Shown here one piece after another: positions 1 to 8,916 of a stretch of DNA of 64,000 nt (its first letter is position 1; each line of letters opens with the position of its first letter). The notes below the pieces were generated by a model. That model had not been told where the DNA came from, did no database searches, and saw only the letters and a list, made by a program, of their open reading frames with translations. Source of the DNA: UBA4416 sp040389965 (lineage in GTDB: Bacteria; Bacteroidota; Bacteroidia; B-17B0; Aurantibacillaceae); assembly GCA_040389965.1 (NCBI GenBank), contig JAZJZF010000038.1:37318-101317 (forward strand), in the 5' to 3' direction. A program made the position numbers and the translations under genes.

Positions 1-543
1 GTGTTTTTTTATTACAATGCGCTGGCAAATAATTACTCTGTAGTTAATCCTTTAAAAGCCATTGAAGTGTTGAATGAAGCAAAAACAAATGCCTCCATCG
101 CCAATCACCCCGATCATTTAGGATATATTTACCTTAACCTGGCGGGAGCATATTTCGAATTAAAAAACTATAAAACGGCCTTAACCCATCTTGTAAAACT
201 CTACAGCCACAAGCTTTTTAATGGTATTGATGAAGGCTTTAAATTAAAAATTATTATTTTAGAAATTGTTTTACGGATTGAACAAAAAGATTTTGAATAC
301 AGTTTAAAACTGACGTCCGGACTTCTTAAAACATACAAATCCACACTGGCATCTGCGGAATATAAGCAGGATCTTGATTTTCTGAATCTGATAAAACAGC
401 TGGTGGATAAATATTCTTTTGAAAACAATAAAGCCAGCAGGGCATTAACTACCACCTTTTGTCATACAAATTATAAGCAAAACAGTACAAATATTGTAAA
501 ATACCCTGTTTGGTTAAGCGAAAAATTTAATTTGTCTGCATAA
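1..543 (+). CDS. C-terminal part of a TPR-like helical repeat protein (5' end outside window)
   Basis: The frame is open from the first base, so the gene most likely begins upstream; the GTG at position 1 is only the first codon seen. The 180 visible residues are alpha-helical in character. Residues about 20-70 look like paired TPR helices (an Ala/Leu/Tyr pattern including LGYIYLNLAGAYFELKNYKTA), followed by a second helical pair. No catalytic motif is visible. Related Bacteroidota proteins are often scaffolds or sensor proteins with N-terminal TPRs, but nothing here fixes a function. The end at TAA 541-543 is clear. Confidence 0.6.
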   Translation: MFFYYNALANNYSVVNPLKAIEVLNEAKTNASIANHPDHLGYIYLNLAGAYFELKNYKTALTHLVKLYSHKLFNGIDEGFKLKIIILEIVLRIEQKDFEYSLKLTSGLLKTYKSTLASAEYKQDLDFLNLIKQLVDKYSFENNKASRALTTTFCHTNYKQNSTNIVKYPVWLSEKFNLSA

Positions 544-643
544 GATTTTTTAAATTAAGCTTCGGAAATTTAAATTTATTCCTGCCAAAAGTTCTTTAAT
601 TAAGCATTAACATACAAACTTATTGAGTTAACGGTCCGTAAGC

Positions 644-682
644 ACTGAATATTATTAGGCCGTAGGTACATAATATTTCAGT
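644..682. repeat. Imperfect inverted repeat in the 541-748 intergenic region
   Basis: ACTGAATATTA (644-654) faces TAATATTTCAGT (671-682), giving an 11 bp stem with one bulged base and a 16-base loop. No T-run follows on the plus strand, so it is a poor intrinsic terminator. It lies between the TPR-like gene and the SprB-repeat gene and could be a regulatory hairpin or chance. Confidence 0.35.
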
Positions 683-748
683 AAAAACGATTTTTAAACG
701 GCGGTACCCTGATTTATTTTTACAGTAAATTATTAAACCTTAATTATC

Positions 749-3700
749 GTGAAAGAAAAACTACTCTCCATATTAGCATGTATCACCATAGGTGTAGCTA
801 ATCTTAACGCTCAAACGGCTACGATTACAATTAATACGCAGCCTTGTAACAACAATGGACAGGTTACGGTTTCTACTACGGGGCTTGCACTTCCTATTAC
901 GTATTCCTACTACTTAAATGATAGTTGGATGGCAAACACAACACATAGTAATGTAAATTCAACTACAGATATTTACAGCGGTATACCGGCAATAGAACCA
1001 CCATATCCATGGGGCGGCCAAAGCAGAGTGCGGGTTATTGCCACATCCGGTAGTAATTCGGCAACAGATACCATTAATTTTACATTACCTTTTACTTACT
1101 CTGTAGCAGCTACAAGCACTGTTTGCCCTGCACCGGGCTCTATAACAGTAAGCAATATCATCGGAGGAACGGCTCCTTTCTCCTACCAGTTTGTAAATGT
1201 CACTACCTTACAATCTTATGCTACTAATCCGGCTTCTGTTCCGGCAGGCCAATATTCAGTGGCTGTTACAGATGGGATGGGGTGTAAAGTGGCTTATTCT
1301 TACTCAACGGGTATTGGCGTTTATATAAACAATAGCTCTCCTGTTAACGTTAATATGACCGGTACTACTGCCAATTGTACAAACGGGACTGCATTAGCCA
1401 CGGCATCAGGCGGTACATTGCCTTATACGTATTTATGGACTAATGGCGCCAATACACAAAGTATTAGCGGTTTATCTATGGGAAGTTATAACTGCACTGT
1501 GACGGATGCACAAGGCTGTTTTAATACAGGCTATTATTATGTACAACAGGCCATAACTCTTTCCGTTAATTCAAGCGTTACAAATGCCACCTGCGTACAA
1601 AACAACGGAAGTATTATTGGTTTTGCAAGCGGCGGAACAGCTCCTTACAGTTATTTATGGAGCAATGGCGCTACAACATCCACCATAGGAGGTTTAGCAG
1701 GAAATCAATATTACACGGTGCAGATTACGGATGCTAATGGTTGCCTGGGAACTGGCTCTCCTTATATCAGTTCAACAACGCCTGTTAATGTTACTTATGG
1801 CGCTTCAGCAAGCTCATGTACTTTAAGCACCGGTTCAGCTACTGTAACAGCGAGCGGTGGTACGGCACCTTATACAACCGTATGGAATATTTATCCTACA
1901 AGTGTAACCGGAACATCTATTTCTAACAGAGCAAGCGGTAATTATGCGTTTACTGTAACAGATGCTGTTGGCTGCACCAGAACAGGGGCCGCCTTTATTC
2001 CTCCTGTAAGCACCATTACTGCTAACATTAACAGTGCCACTGCTGTTTGTCCGGCTACCACCGCTAATTTATTTGCTACTGTATCTGGCAGCAACGGTCC
2101 TTTTACCTATACCTGGAATAATGGTGCTACAACCGCAGGGATAAATAATGCTGCGTTAGGAAACTACAGCTGTGTTATGAAAGATGCCGTGGGTTGTACA
2201 GTTACCAAATATGGTTCTGTTACACAATCATCACCTGTGCAGGTAGGTTTTACTTCTTCTCAGGCATCCTGCATTTTTGCTGCCGATGGTTCTGCTCATG
2301 CTAATGCAACCGGAGGAACAGCTCCTTATACTTATACATGGTCTAACGCACAAACAGGCCCTACTGCTACAGGTTTAACTACAGGATATTATTATGTGTA
2401 TGTAACCGATGCCAATGGTTGCCATAATAGTTCTAACAGCATGACAAATGTGGGATATAATGCCGCTAATAATTCCTGCTATTGCACCATTACAGGAACG
2501 GTTTATGCCGATGCCAATAGTAACTGTGTGCGTGATGCAGGCGAAAACGGTATTAATAATATACAAATTCACTGCAGCGGACTGGGCTATGCTTATACAA
2601 ATGCCAATGGCGTATATAGCTTTAATGCACCAACAGGCACTTACACCATAACGGAATCGGTTCAGCAAATTTATCCTTTGGCAAGCTGCCAGGTTAACAA
2701 TACGGCTGTATCTGTAACGGCAGGTGCGGGATGCACAACACCGGTTAACTTTGCTAATAACATAGTTCCTATTCACGACCTTCATATTATTACTACAAAT
2801 CTGAATCAGCCTGTACCGGGCAATATTTACCACCAAAAAGTAATTGTACAGAATGAAGGAACCGTTACCGAAAGTAATGCGCAGTTAAGCTACACACACG
2901 ACGGGCAGTTATCTTATAACAACTGTACGCCATGGGCTTTAACCCAGCAAAATGCAGGTATGTATCCTAACTGGTACAGCATTACATCCGGGTTCCCTGT
3001 ATTAAACGCAGGAGCTGCAACAGCATCTTTCATCAACTACAACGTACCTACTAATATTCCTATCAATACGCTTGTAAACTTTTATGATACCATTGCACAT
3101 GCGGCACCAATTTCAACAACCTGGTTAACAGATAACACACCATGGAATAATGTGAATAACCATCAGGCATATGTGGTGAGCTCTTTCGACCCTAACTTTA
3201 AAGAAGTAAGTCCTAAAGGAACAGGCCCGCAAGGCTACATTACCAATAACGATTCGGTTTTAACCTATGTGGTGCATTTCCAAAACGAAGGGACGTATTA
3301 CGCGCAGAATATTGTCGTAATTGATTCTATAGATTCTCATCTGGATATTCAAACACTACGTCCGGGTTATTCAGACAAAAGCTATACTACTTCGATAAAT
3401 GAAAACGGCGTTGTTAAATTTAAATTTGATAACATCAATTTACCATGGAAATCAACCTATGGCGATGCCATGAGCTCAGGCATGTTTACCTACTCTATTA
3501 AATTGAAAAAGAATTTAACAGCGGGTACAAAAATTAAAAACACCGCTGCCATTTATTTCGACTACAATGCGCCTGTTATTACCAATACCACGTTAAACAC
3601 CATTGCCGGAAACGTTTCTGTGAAAGAGATCAAGGGCATTAACTCAGACGATGTTGTATTGTATCCTAACCCTACCAATGCCGGATTTGCTGTATCGATC

Positions 3701-3898
3701 AACTCTTCAGAAAAAACAGAAAGCAATATCAGCATTATAGATATTAGCGGAAGAGTAGTAAGTAACAGATCTGTTACCTTACAAATTGGAGAAAATACCT
3801 TACAGGAAAGTACAGATCATTTACAAAGTGGTATCTACTTTTTTCAATTAAAAAACAACGATGTACTGATCACAAAAAAACTGGTTGTTGTCAAATAA
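749..3898 (+). CDS. SprB-repeat surface adhesin with DUF7619-like region and T9SS type A sorting domain
   Basis: Predicted cell-surface or secreted protein of 1049 residues starting at GTG 749. Residues 1-22 are a signal peptide ending NLNAQ. From about 120 to 565 there are six SprB-like repeats of about 75 residues, each with the pattern C...GG-T-(A/L)PY-Y-W-NG...G-Y-V-DA-GC. About 580-650 is a Cna_B/SdrD-like segment (GTVYADANSNCVRDAGENG). About 812-950 matches the conserved module often annotated DUF7619, with FDPNFKEVSPKG near its start and YFDYNAPV-TN near its end. Residues about 970-1049 are a type A T9SS sorting domain (LYPNPTNAGF...GIYFFQLKNN). SprB family proteins act as adhesins in gliding; that role is inferred here. 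A strong terminator follows. Confidence 0.85.
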   Translation: MKEKLLSILACITIGVANLNAQTATITINTQPCNNNGQVTVSTTGLALPITYSYYLNDSWMANTTHSNVNSTTDIYSGIPAIEPPYPWGGQSRVRVIATSGSNSATDTINFTLPFTYSVAATSTVCPAPGSITVSNIIGGTAPFSYQFVNVTTLQSYATNPASVPAGQYSVAVTDGMGCKVAYSYSTGIGVYINNSSPVNVNMTGTTANCTNGTALATASGGTLPYTYLWTNGANTQSISGLSMGSYNCTVTDAQGCFNTGYYYVQQAITLSVNSSVTNATCVQNNGSIIGFASGGTAPYSYLWSNGATTSTIGGLAGNQYYTVQITDANGCLGTGSPYISSTTPVNVTYGASASSCTLSTGSATVTASGGTAPYTTVWNIYPTSVTGTSISNRASGNYAFTVTDAVGCTRTGAAFIPPVSTITANINSATAVCPATTANLFATVSGSNGPFTYTWNNGATTAGINNAALGNYSCVMKDAVGCTVTKYGSVTQSSPVQVGFTSSQASCIFAADGSAHANATGGTAPYTYTWSNAQTGPTATGLTTGYYYVYVTDANGCHNSSNSMTNVGYNAANNSCYCTITGTVYADANSNCVRDAGENGINNIQIHCSGLGYAYTNANGVYSFNAPTGTYTITESVQQIYPLASCQVNNTAVSVTAGAGCTTPVNFANNIVPIHDLHIITTNLNQPVPGNIYHQKVIVQNEGTVTESNAQLSYTHDGQLSYNNCTPWALTQQNAGMYPNWYSITSGFPVLNAGAATASFINYNVPTNIPINTLVNFYDTIAHAAPISTTWLTDNTPWNNVNNHQAYVVSSFDPNFKEVSPKGTGPQGYITNNDSVLTYVVHFQNEGTYYAQNIVVIDSIDSHLDIQTLRPGYSDKSYTTSINENGVVKFKFDNINLPWKSTYGDAMSSGMFTYSIKLKKNLTAGTKIKNTAAIYFDYNAPVITNTTLNTIAGNVSVKEIKGINSDDVVLYPNPTNAGFAVSINSSEKTESNISIIDISGRVVSNRSVTLQIGENTLQESTDHLQSGIYFFQLKNNDVLITKKLVVVK

Positions 3899-3915
3899 TA
3901 CCTTTCCTGTATCCT

Positions 3916-3952
3916 AAAAAAGCCCCTGTGTATTGTACACAGGGGCTTTTTA
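3916..3952 (+). terminator. Intrinsic terminator after the SprB-repeat gene
   Basis: A perfect hairpin, AAAAAGCCCCTGTGTA with a three-base loop and its complement, ends in a T-run. It starts 18 bases after the adhesin stop. The A-run on its left flank lets it serve the converging minus-strand gene at 3995 as well. Confidence 0.9.
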
Positions 3953-3994
3953 AATTATATGAAAACAGAGAATTATTTTATTTAAGGCTAAAAT

Positions 3995-4198
3995 TTAAAT
4001 TATTTTTTTACCGCACCATGGGCAAAATTCTATTTCTATATAGGAGCTTCCTCCATCATGTATAATTATTCCTATCTTTTTATTTTTACCCGATTTATAC
4101 AAAATAGCGTCCGCACACAAAAACCGGTCCTTATGAATATCACATTTAAAATCAAGATGATATTTCATTGTTTCACAGCAGGTTTTTTTAACAGCCAT
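3995..4198 (-). CDS. Small cysteine-rich zinc-ribbon-like protein (possibly DUF6980 family)
   Basis: 67 residues with paired cysteines: CC at 7-8 and a C-terminal CPWCGKKI knuckle, the usual form of one half of a zinc ribbon. The central IGIIIHDGGSSYIEI segment and the CCETMKYH start resemble small proteins annotated DUF6980; that assignment is from memory. The start codon lies 6 bases downstream of the stop of the MBL-fold gene, so the two are likely co-transcribed. No function is known. Confidence 0.7.
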   Translation of the reverse strand: MAVKKTCCETMKYHLDFKCDIHKDRFLCADAILYKSGKNKKIGIIIHDGGSSYIEIEFCPWCGKKII

Positions 4199-4204
4199 AC
4201 TTTC

Positions 4205-5044
4205 TTATAAAGCGCTCAGATCAAATTTATTTTCCAGTCTTATTCCCCTGTCGGTGTGCGAAACCGTGCAGCACTCAATAGCAGGATCATGTTCAAAAAA
4301 TAAGGTCCAGTTATTTTCGGCAGCCTGTTTTAACATATATTCTTTTTCCTGCAAGGTATTTAAAGGACGCACATCATAACCCATCACATAAGGCAATGGT
4401 AAATGGCCTGCCGACGGAATAAGGTCAGCCATAAATACAACTTTTGTTCCTTTATAGCTAAGCACAGGTAACATCATTGCTTCTGTATGCCCGTTAGCTT
4501 CGTACATATCAAAACCGGGCATAAATTCTTTTTCAGCATCTATAAAATATAACTGCCCGCTTTCTTTTAAAGGCATAATATTTTCTTTTAAGAAACTTGC
4601 TTTTTCACGCGGATTAGGATTTACAGCCCATTCCCAGTGCTTTTCGTTACACCAGTATTTGGCATTTTTAAAAGCAGGTTCTAACTTTGTTCTGTCGGCA
4701 TTGTAAGAAATACTTCCGCCGCAATGGTCGAAATGCAAATGCGTTAAAAACACATCTGTAATGTCGTCTCTGTGAAAGCCTTTTGCTGCAAGCGATTTAT
4801 CGAGGGTCTCATTTCCATGTAAAAAATAATATCCGAAAAATTTATCGTCCTGTTTATTACCCATTCCGTTATCGATTAAAATAAGGCGCTTACCATCCTT
4901 TACTAATAAGCAGCGCATGGCCCAGCTGCACATATTATTTTCATCGGCAGGATTTGAGCGTTGCCATATAGACTTAGGTACTACGCCAAACATGGCGCCA
5001 CCATCGAGTTTAAAATGTCCGGTATTAATTGTGTAAAGTTCCAT
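4205..5044 (-). CDS. MBL-fold metallo-hydrolase (lactonase/glyoxalase II-like)
   Basis: 279 residues, with no signal peptide, so cytoplasmic. The complete metallo-beta-lactamase-fold ligand set is present: HLHFDH at 102-107, His186 (ANGHTEAM), Asp207 (VFMADLIP) and His252 (FFEHDP). This predicts a dinuclear zinc hydrolase. Size and motif spacing are those of the group that includes N-acyl-homoserine lactonases and similar ester or lactone hydrolases, but the substrate cannot be read from sequence. It precedes the small zinc-ribbon gene by 6 bases. Confidence 0.85.
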   Translation of the reverse strand: MELYTINTGHFKLDGGAMFGVVPKSIWQRSNPADENNMCSWAMRCLLVKDGKRLILIDNGMGNKQDDKFFGYYFLHGNETLDKSLAAKGFHRDDITDVFLTHLHFDHCGGSISYNADRTKLEPAFKNAKYWCNEKHWEWAVNPNPREKASFLKENIMPLKESGQLYFIDAEKEFMPGFDMYEANGHTEAMMLPVLSYKGTKVVFMADLIPSAGHLPLPYVMGYDVRPLNTLQEKEYMLKQAAENNWTLFFEHDPAIECCTVSHTDRGIRLENKFDLSAL

Positions 5045-5098
5045 AGTAGTCGTAATTTAGTATATTAAATATAAATAGATTTTAATAGTATTAAAAGA

Positions 5099-5998
5099 TT
5101 AATAATAATTGAATTTTAATTTCCCTTCACTTAATTCTAAATTTGGAAAAGGAATTTTAATGATATTAATGCATGAAAATATCGCTTTAAGTACTTTCGA
5201 TTTTGTTTTTATTCTTGTAAAATCCACATCCAACGATAAATAGCCCTGCCTGTAACGGTTAAAATAAAAGGTATTGCCGTTTTTATCCTGCGCCAATACA
5301 TTGTTATACCTGGCTCCCAGCATACCACTGGCGCCATAGCCAAAGGCCACATTGATCCATTTCGGGAACCGGGTATCTTTCTTTAAAAAGCTGGAAGGGT
5401 TTACACTTAACCAATAGGTTTGTCCGTTATAATCTTTTAGGATTTGGGTAGACAGAGATTTACCCAACTGATCTGTTCTGTATTTTGCAAAAGGGCTTTG
5501 GTAAAAAGAGAATTTTAATTGGATGCGTTGTTCATTCCATAATGCTTTTTGCCCAATAGCAAGGCCACATCCCAGGGCATTGGCTCCCATATCGCCCCAG
5601 CTGAATCCCCAACCTGAGCTGTAGCCATCCATTACTTCAATCGCAGTCATATATCCAAAGCCGCTCAAACCACCTATCAATACTTGTTTCTTCTTATTAT
5701 AGCCTGCCCAGTCCATTGCCTGCATCATCAGCCTTCCGGTTTGATAGGTTGTAAAGGTATGTCCACATTTATCCATCTGCAGCCATTCGTCGTTATCATT
5801 AAATGTATGGAATTTAGAAGAGCTATATTGTGCATACCAGGCCTGGTTTAAATAAACCAAAGAGCCGGCCGTTAAAGCAACTGATGAAGCGCCTAGGATC
5901 AGTTTTCTCTTTTTTAAAACAGACAACGAGTCGGAGGCAAACACCGTAGAGTTTGCAAAAAGAAGAAGAAGCAAAAAAATCTTAATACGTAATAACAT
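5099..5998 (-). CDS. DUF2279 envelope protein
   Basis: 299 residues with an N-terminal signal peptide (about residues 1-21, hydrophobic core KIFLLLLLFANSTVFA). The body carries the DUF2279 pattern: a polar stretch DEWLQMDKCGHTFTTYQTGR, then an amphipathic glycine-rich segment GFSWGDMGANALGCGLA, then a C-terminal beta-rich half with SVNPSSFLKKDTRFPKW. Such proteins are common in Bacteroidota and are predicted to sit in the envelope; a biochemical role is not established. It stands alone between the MBL gene and the terminator at 6054. Confidence 0.75.
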   Translation of the reverse strand: MLLRIKIFLLLLLFANSTVFASDSLSVLKKRKLILGASSVALTAGSLVYLNQAWYAQYSSSKFHTFNDNDEWLQMDKCGHTFTTYQTGRLMMQAMDWAGYNKKKQVLIGGLSGFGYMTAIEVMDGYSSGWGFSWGDMGANALGCGLAIGQKALWNEQRIQLKFSFYQSPFAKYRTDQLGKSLSTQILKDYNGQTYWLSVNPSSFLKKDTRFPKWINVAFGYGASGMLGARYNNVLAQDKNGNTFYFNRYRQGYLSLDVDFTRIKTKSKVLKAIFSCINIIKIPFPNLELSEGKLKFNYY

Positions 5999-6053
5999 GT
6001 CTGCTTTAAAACCACTCTAAGTTACTAATAAAAGAGAGAAATTCTCTAAAACA

Positions 6054-6089
6054 TAAAAGCCATTCACTTTACGGTGAATGGCTTTTATA
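6054..6089 (-). terminator. Perfect 15 bp hairpin terminator
   Basis: ATAAAAGCCATTCAC (6054-6068) pairs fully with 6075-6089 around a 6-base loop. It begins 19 bases past the stop of the 6108 gene, so it ends the sucC-lipoprotein-secreted protein unit read leftward. T-runs on both flanks make it potentially bidirectional. Confidence 0.85.
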
Positions 6090-6107
6090 AATATAATGTG
6101 TTACTAA

Positions 6108-6596
6108 CTAGTAAGAAGAAAAACCTTGCTTATCCGTTGTTTTGTGTTCGATTAACAAACCTACACAAGCCGCATCAGATGGCTTATGCGCATCTTTTTC
6201 GGTAGATCCTTTTGGAACAGTTACTTCAATAATTAACTGACGTGTAGCTGTACTTTGGAACTCAAATAAAGGTTCGTTTTTAGCAGTAGCATTGTCGTAC
6301 AAAATTTCGTTGGTTTTAGCATCAAAAATTTTATAATTCAATTTATCACCAAAAGTCGTTTCGCAGCATACATTAATTCTGTAATCCATGCCTTTATAAA
6401 TAACGCAACGGATCTTTGAAGTCATACCCTGATTAAACAATCCGCTTTTTGATTGCGCATTGTAATTCCAGCCACCGCTGTCTCCTTTTTTAGAATCTAC
6501 GCCGCAGTATTTGCGGTGAAAGCTTCCGCATACACCAGTTTGTGAAAAGGAATACACCGCGCTTAATAAAAATAATGTTATAAATATCTTTTTCAT
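6108..6596 (-). CDS. Small secreted protein, copy A of a duplicated pair
   Basis: 162 residues with a signal peptide (about 1-19, ending SFSQ) and several cysteines. Residues about 50-150 look like a beta-sandwich (RINVCCETTFGDKLNYKIFDAKTNEILYDN). The same order of elements is seen in the product of 51840-52271: FGDK/FGET, then Y-I-FD/NIYDQ, then LYDN/LFTN, then LFEFQS/YWDFKV, then IIEV/TIEA, then CVGLLIE/CAVILIG. The gene follows a lipoprotein gene by 10 bases, and the same neighbour relation is found in the second copy. Family and function are not recognised. Confidence 0.7.
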   Translation of the reverse strand: MKKIFITLFLLSAVYSFSQTGVCGSFHRKYCGVDSKKGDSGGWNYNAQSKSGLFNQGMTSKIRCVIYKGMDYRINVCCETTFGDKLNYKIFDAKTNEILYDNATAKNEPLFEFQSTATRQLIIEVTVPKGSTEKDAHKPSDAACVGLLIEHKTTDKQGFSSY

Positions 6597-6606
6597 ATGT
6601 ATGTTT

Positions 6607-7509
6607 TTATTTAGTTAATGTATATGAATTTCTGATTGAACTAATTTTTTCAACGATCACTTTGTACTGGTCTGCAGTCATTACTAAATTTTTACCGCCA
6701 CCGATAATGGTTTTGGTTTTATCTTTAGAAGTAACTGTTGCAGCATCTTTTTCGCCAATCTTGTCGAATTCGGCTTGTAACTCTTTAAATTGAGTTAAAA
6801 CAGAAGCAACATTTGCATCAGATTCATATTTTTTCAAAAACTCCGCTAAGTTATCCAACGTATACTTTTGATCTGCTAAACGCTCAATAACAGGGCTTTT
6901 TTCGGCATACTTGGTTAAGTTAGTAGCTATGTATAAGCTTTCTATCCAACCACCTGCAACTACTAATGATAAAGTAGGGCCTTGTTTACCGCTTTCTAAA
7001 GTTTCAAATGAAGAGAAGTATACATCGTCTGTAATAACAGATAATGAATCGGGATTTCCCAAATTACCTTCTAAACGTTTTAAAACTTCAGGCTTAATAG
7101 CTGAAGAAACACCTATTTGATCGCCTAATTGTTTTACGGTTTTAAAGTATTTCAAAGCTTCGGAACCAATCTCAAAAATACTGCAGTAGCTAAGGTCGCA
7201 GCTGTAAATACCAAAGTTTAAGGCCTTTGACTTAGCATCTGTGTAATTTTTTTGATTATCAGGACTATTTAAAAATGCAGTGTTCTTGTTAGTTTTTCCA
7301 CCAATCATTTTAATAAAAGTCAGCATTTCGCCCGGAGAAGGAACCTGAAAAAACGTTTCGGTAGTTTGAGGAGGTGCTACTTCTGTTTTTGTTGAATCAA
7401 CAGTTGACACATCATCTCCACCTTCCGGCTTATCGCCTCCGCATGAAGAAAGCATTAATCCCGCTACCACTAATGGAGCGATTAATAAATGTTTACGTTT
7501 CATAATCAT
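6607..7509 (-). CDS. Lipoprotein, copy A of a duplicated lipoprotein/secreted-protein pair
   Basis: 300 residues. A lipobox (LMLSSC, Cys23) predicts a lipid-anchored envelope protein; a start at the second Met (7503) is equally possible. After an acidic linker, the body is mainly helical with the blocks VPSPGEML, LNFGIYSCDLSYCSIFEI, YFKTVKQLGDQIGVSSA and VVAGGWIESLY. All four recur in the product of 50909-51823. The gene starts 21 bases after the sucC stop and 10 bases before the secreted partner gene, which suggests one transcript. No known family was recognised. Confidence 0.75.
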   Translation of the reverse strand: MIMKRKHLLIAPLVVAGLMLSSCGGDKPEGGDDVSTVDSTKTEVAPPQTTETFFQVPSPGEMLTFIKMIGGKTNKNTAFLNSPDNQKNYTDAKSKALNFGIYSCDLSYCSIFEIGSEALKYFKTVKQLGDQIGVSSAIKPEVLKRLEGNLGNPDSLSVITDDVYFSSFETLESGKQGPTLSLVVAGGWIESLYIATNLTKYAEKSPVIERLADQKYTLDNLAEFLKKYESDANVASVLTQFKELQAEFDKIGEKDAATVTSKDKTKTIIGGGKNLVMTADQYKVIVEKISSIRNSYTLTK

Positions 7510-7530
7510 ATATTGGGTTTGGGGGGTTAT

Positions 7531-8724
7531 TTATTTACCTATTAATTTAGCTACTAAATCAGCAGCTTCCTGTAATTGAATAGCAGAGTATACTTTTAAT
7601 CCTGATTCGTCAATTAATTTTTTAGCCTCTACTGCATTAGTTCCTTGTAAACGAACAATGATTGGCACATTGATAGTTCCCATATTTTTGTATGCATCAA
7701 TAACACCTTGTGCTACCCTGTCGCAACGAACAATTCCACCGAAGATATTTACCAAAATAGCTTTTACGTTTTTATCTCCTAAAATAATATGAAATGCTTT
7801 TTCAACACGTTCAGCATTAGCAGTACCACCAACATCTAAGAAGTTAGCAGGCTCACCACCTGATAATTTAATAATATCCATGGTTGCCATTGCTAAACCG
7901 GCACCATTAACCATGCAACCAACGTTACCGTCTAATTTCACATAGTTTAATTCTGCTTTGCGTGCCTGAACATCCACAGGATTTTCCTCTGATTCGTCGC
8001 GCATTGCTTCAATATCTTTATGACGGTATAAAGCGTTATCATCTATCGTTACTTTAGCATCAACAGCAATAATTTTATCGTCAGACGTTTTTAATACAGG
8101 ATTGATTTCAAACATAGATGAATCAATAGAATCGTAAGCTTTGTATAAAGCCGCTACGAATTTGGTCATTTCTTTGAAAGCATTACCGCTTAAGCCTAAG
8201 TTAAAAGCTACTTTACGGCATTGGAAATCACGTAATCCAACTTTAGGATCAATTTCTTCTTTCCAGATTAAATGCGGCGTAGCTTCAGCCACTTGCTCAA
8301 TATCCATTCCACCTTCGGTACTGTACATAATAATGTTACGGCCTGTAGAACGGTTCAATAGGATACTCATATAAAATTCCTTGGTAGGAGTTGCTCCCGG
8401 ATAGTATACATCCTGTGCTACCAATACTTTACTTACTAATTTACCTTCTGCACTGGTTTGAGGTGTAATTAAGTGCATACCAATAATGTTTGTAGCAACC
8501 TCTCTTACTTTATCCAGGTTCGGTGCAAATTTTACTCCGCCCCCTTTACCACGTCCACCGGCGTGAATTTGTGCTTTAACCACGACACCGTCGCACTTAT
8601 AGGTTTCCATAACTTGCTTAGCTGCTTCTACAGCTTGCTCAGGCGTTTCGGCAACAATACCTTCTTGAATGGCAACGCCAAAACTTTTTAATATACCTTT
8701 TCCTTGATACTCGTGAATATTCAT
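7531..8724 (-). CDS. sucC: Succinyl-CoA ligase (ADP-forming) subunit beta
   Basis: 397 residues, the usual full length. The start MNIHEYQGKGILKSFGV is typical of SucC. An ATP-grasp domain fills the N-terminal two thirds (VKAQIHAGGRGKGGGVK near 50; GNVGCMVNGAGLAMAT near 265), and the C-terminal ligase-CoA domain holds NIFGGIVRCD and VPIIVRLQGTN. With SucD it interconverts succinyl-CoA and succinate in the TCA cycle. sucD is not adjacent. Downstream lie a lipoprotein and a secreted-protein gene at short spacing. A strong Bacteroidota-type promoter is upstream (8752-8781). Confidence 0.97.
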   Translation of the reverse strand: MNIHEYQGKGILKSFGVAIQEGIVAETPEQAVEAAKQVMETYKCDGVVVKAQIHAGGRGKGGGVKFAPNLDKVREVATNIIGMHLITPQTSAEGKLVSKVLVAQDVYYPGATPTKEFYMSILLNRSTGRNIIMYSTEGGMDIEQVAEATPHLIWKEEIDPKVGLRDFQCRKVAFNLGLSGNAFKEMTKFVAALYKAYDSIDSSMFEINPVLKTSDDKIIAVDAKVTIDDNALYRHKDIEAMRDESEENPVDVQARKAELNYVKLDGNVGCMVNGAGLAMATMDIIKLSGGEPANFLDVGGTANAERVEKAFHIILGDKNVKAILVNIFGGIVRCDRVAQGVIDAYKNMGTINVPIIVRLQGTNAVEAKKLIDESGLKVYSAIQLQEAADLVAKLIGK

Positions 8725-8751
8725 AATGAGCTAGTTCTTATAATTTGCTTT

Positions 8752-8781
8752 CAAAAATAGGATTTTTATCGTAAAAGCAAA
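8752..8781 (-). promoter_or_regulatory. Bacteroidota-type promoter of sucC
   Basis: On the minus strand a TTTG box (8778-8781) is followed after 18 bases by TATTTTTG (8752-8759), a full match to TAnnTTTG. The start codon is about 27 bases downstream of the box. This is the best promoter match in the window. Confidence 0.75.
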
Positions 8782-8916
8782 CATTTTTGGTAAAATAATT
8801 GGCAAAGGCCTATAACTCATCCCGCCAAAAACAGCATTAATCCTGTTTAAAGCAAATTTAAAGCAATAAAATTACAGATCGGCTCTCATGAAAGAAATAA
8901 TGCCCTTAAAACCGCC

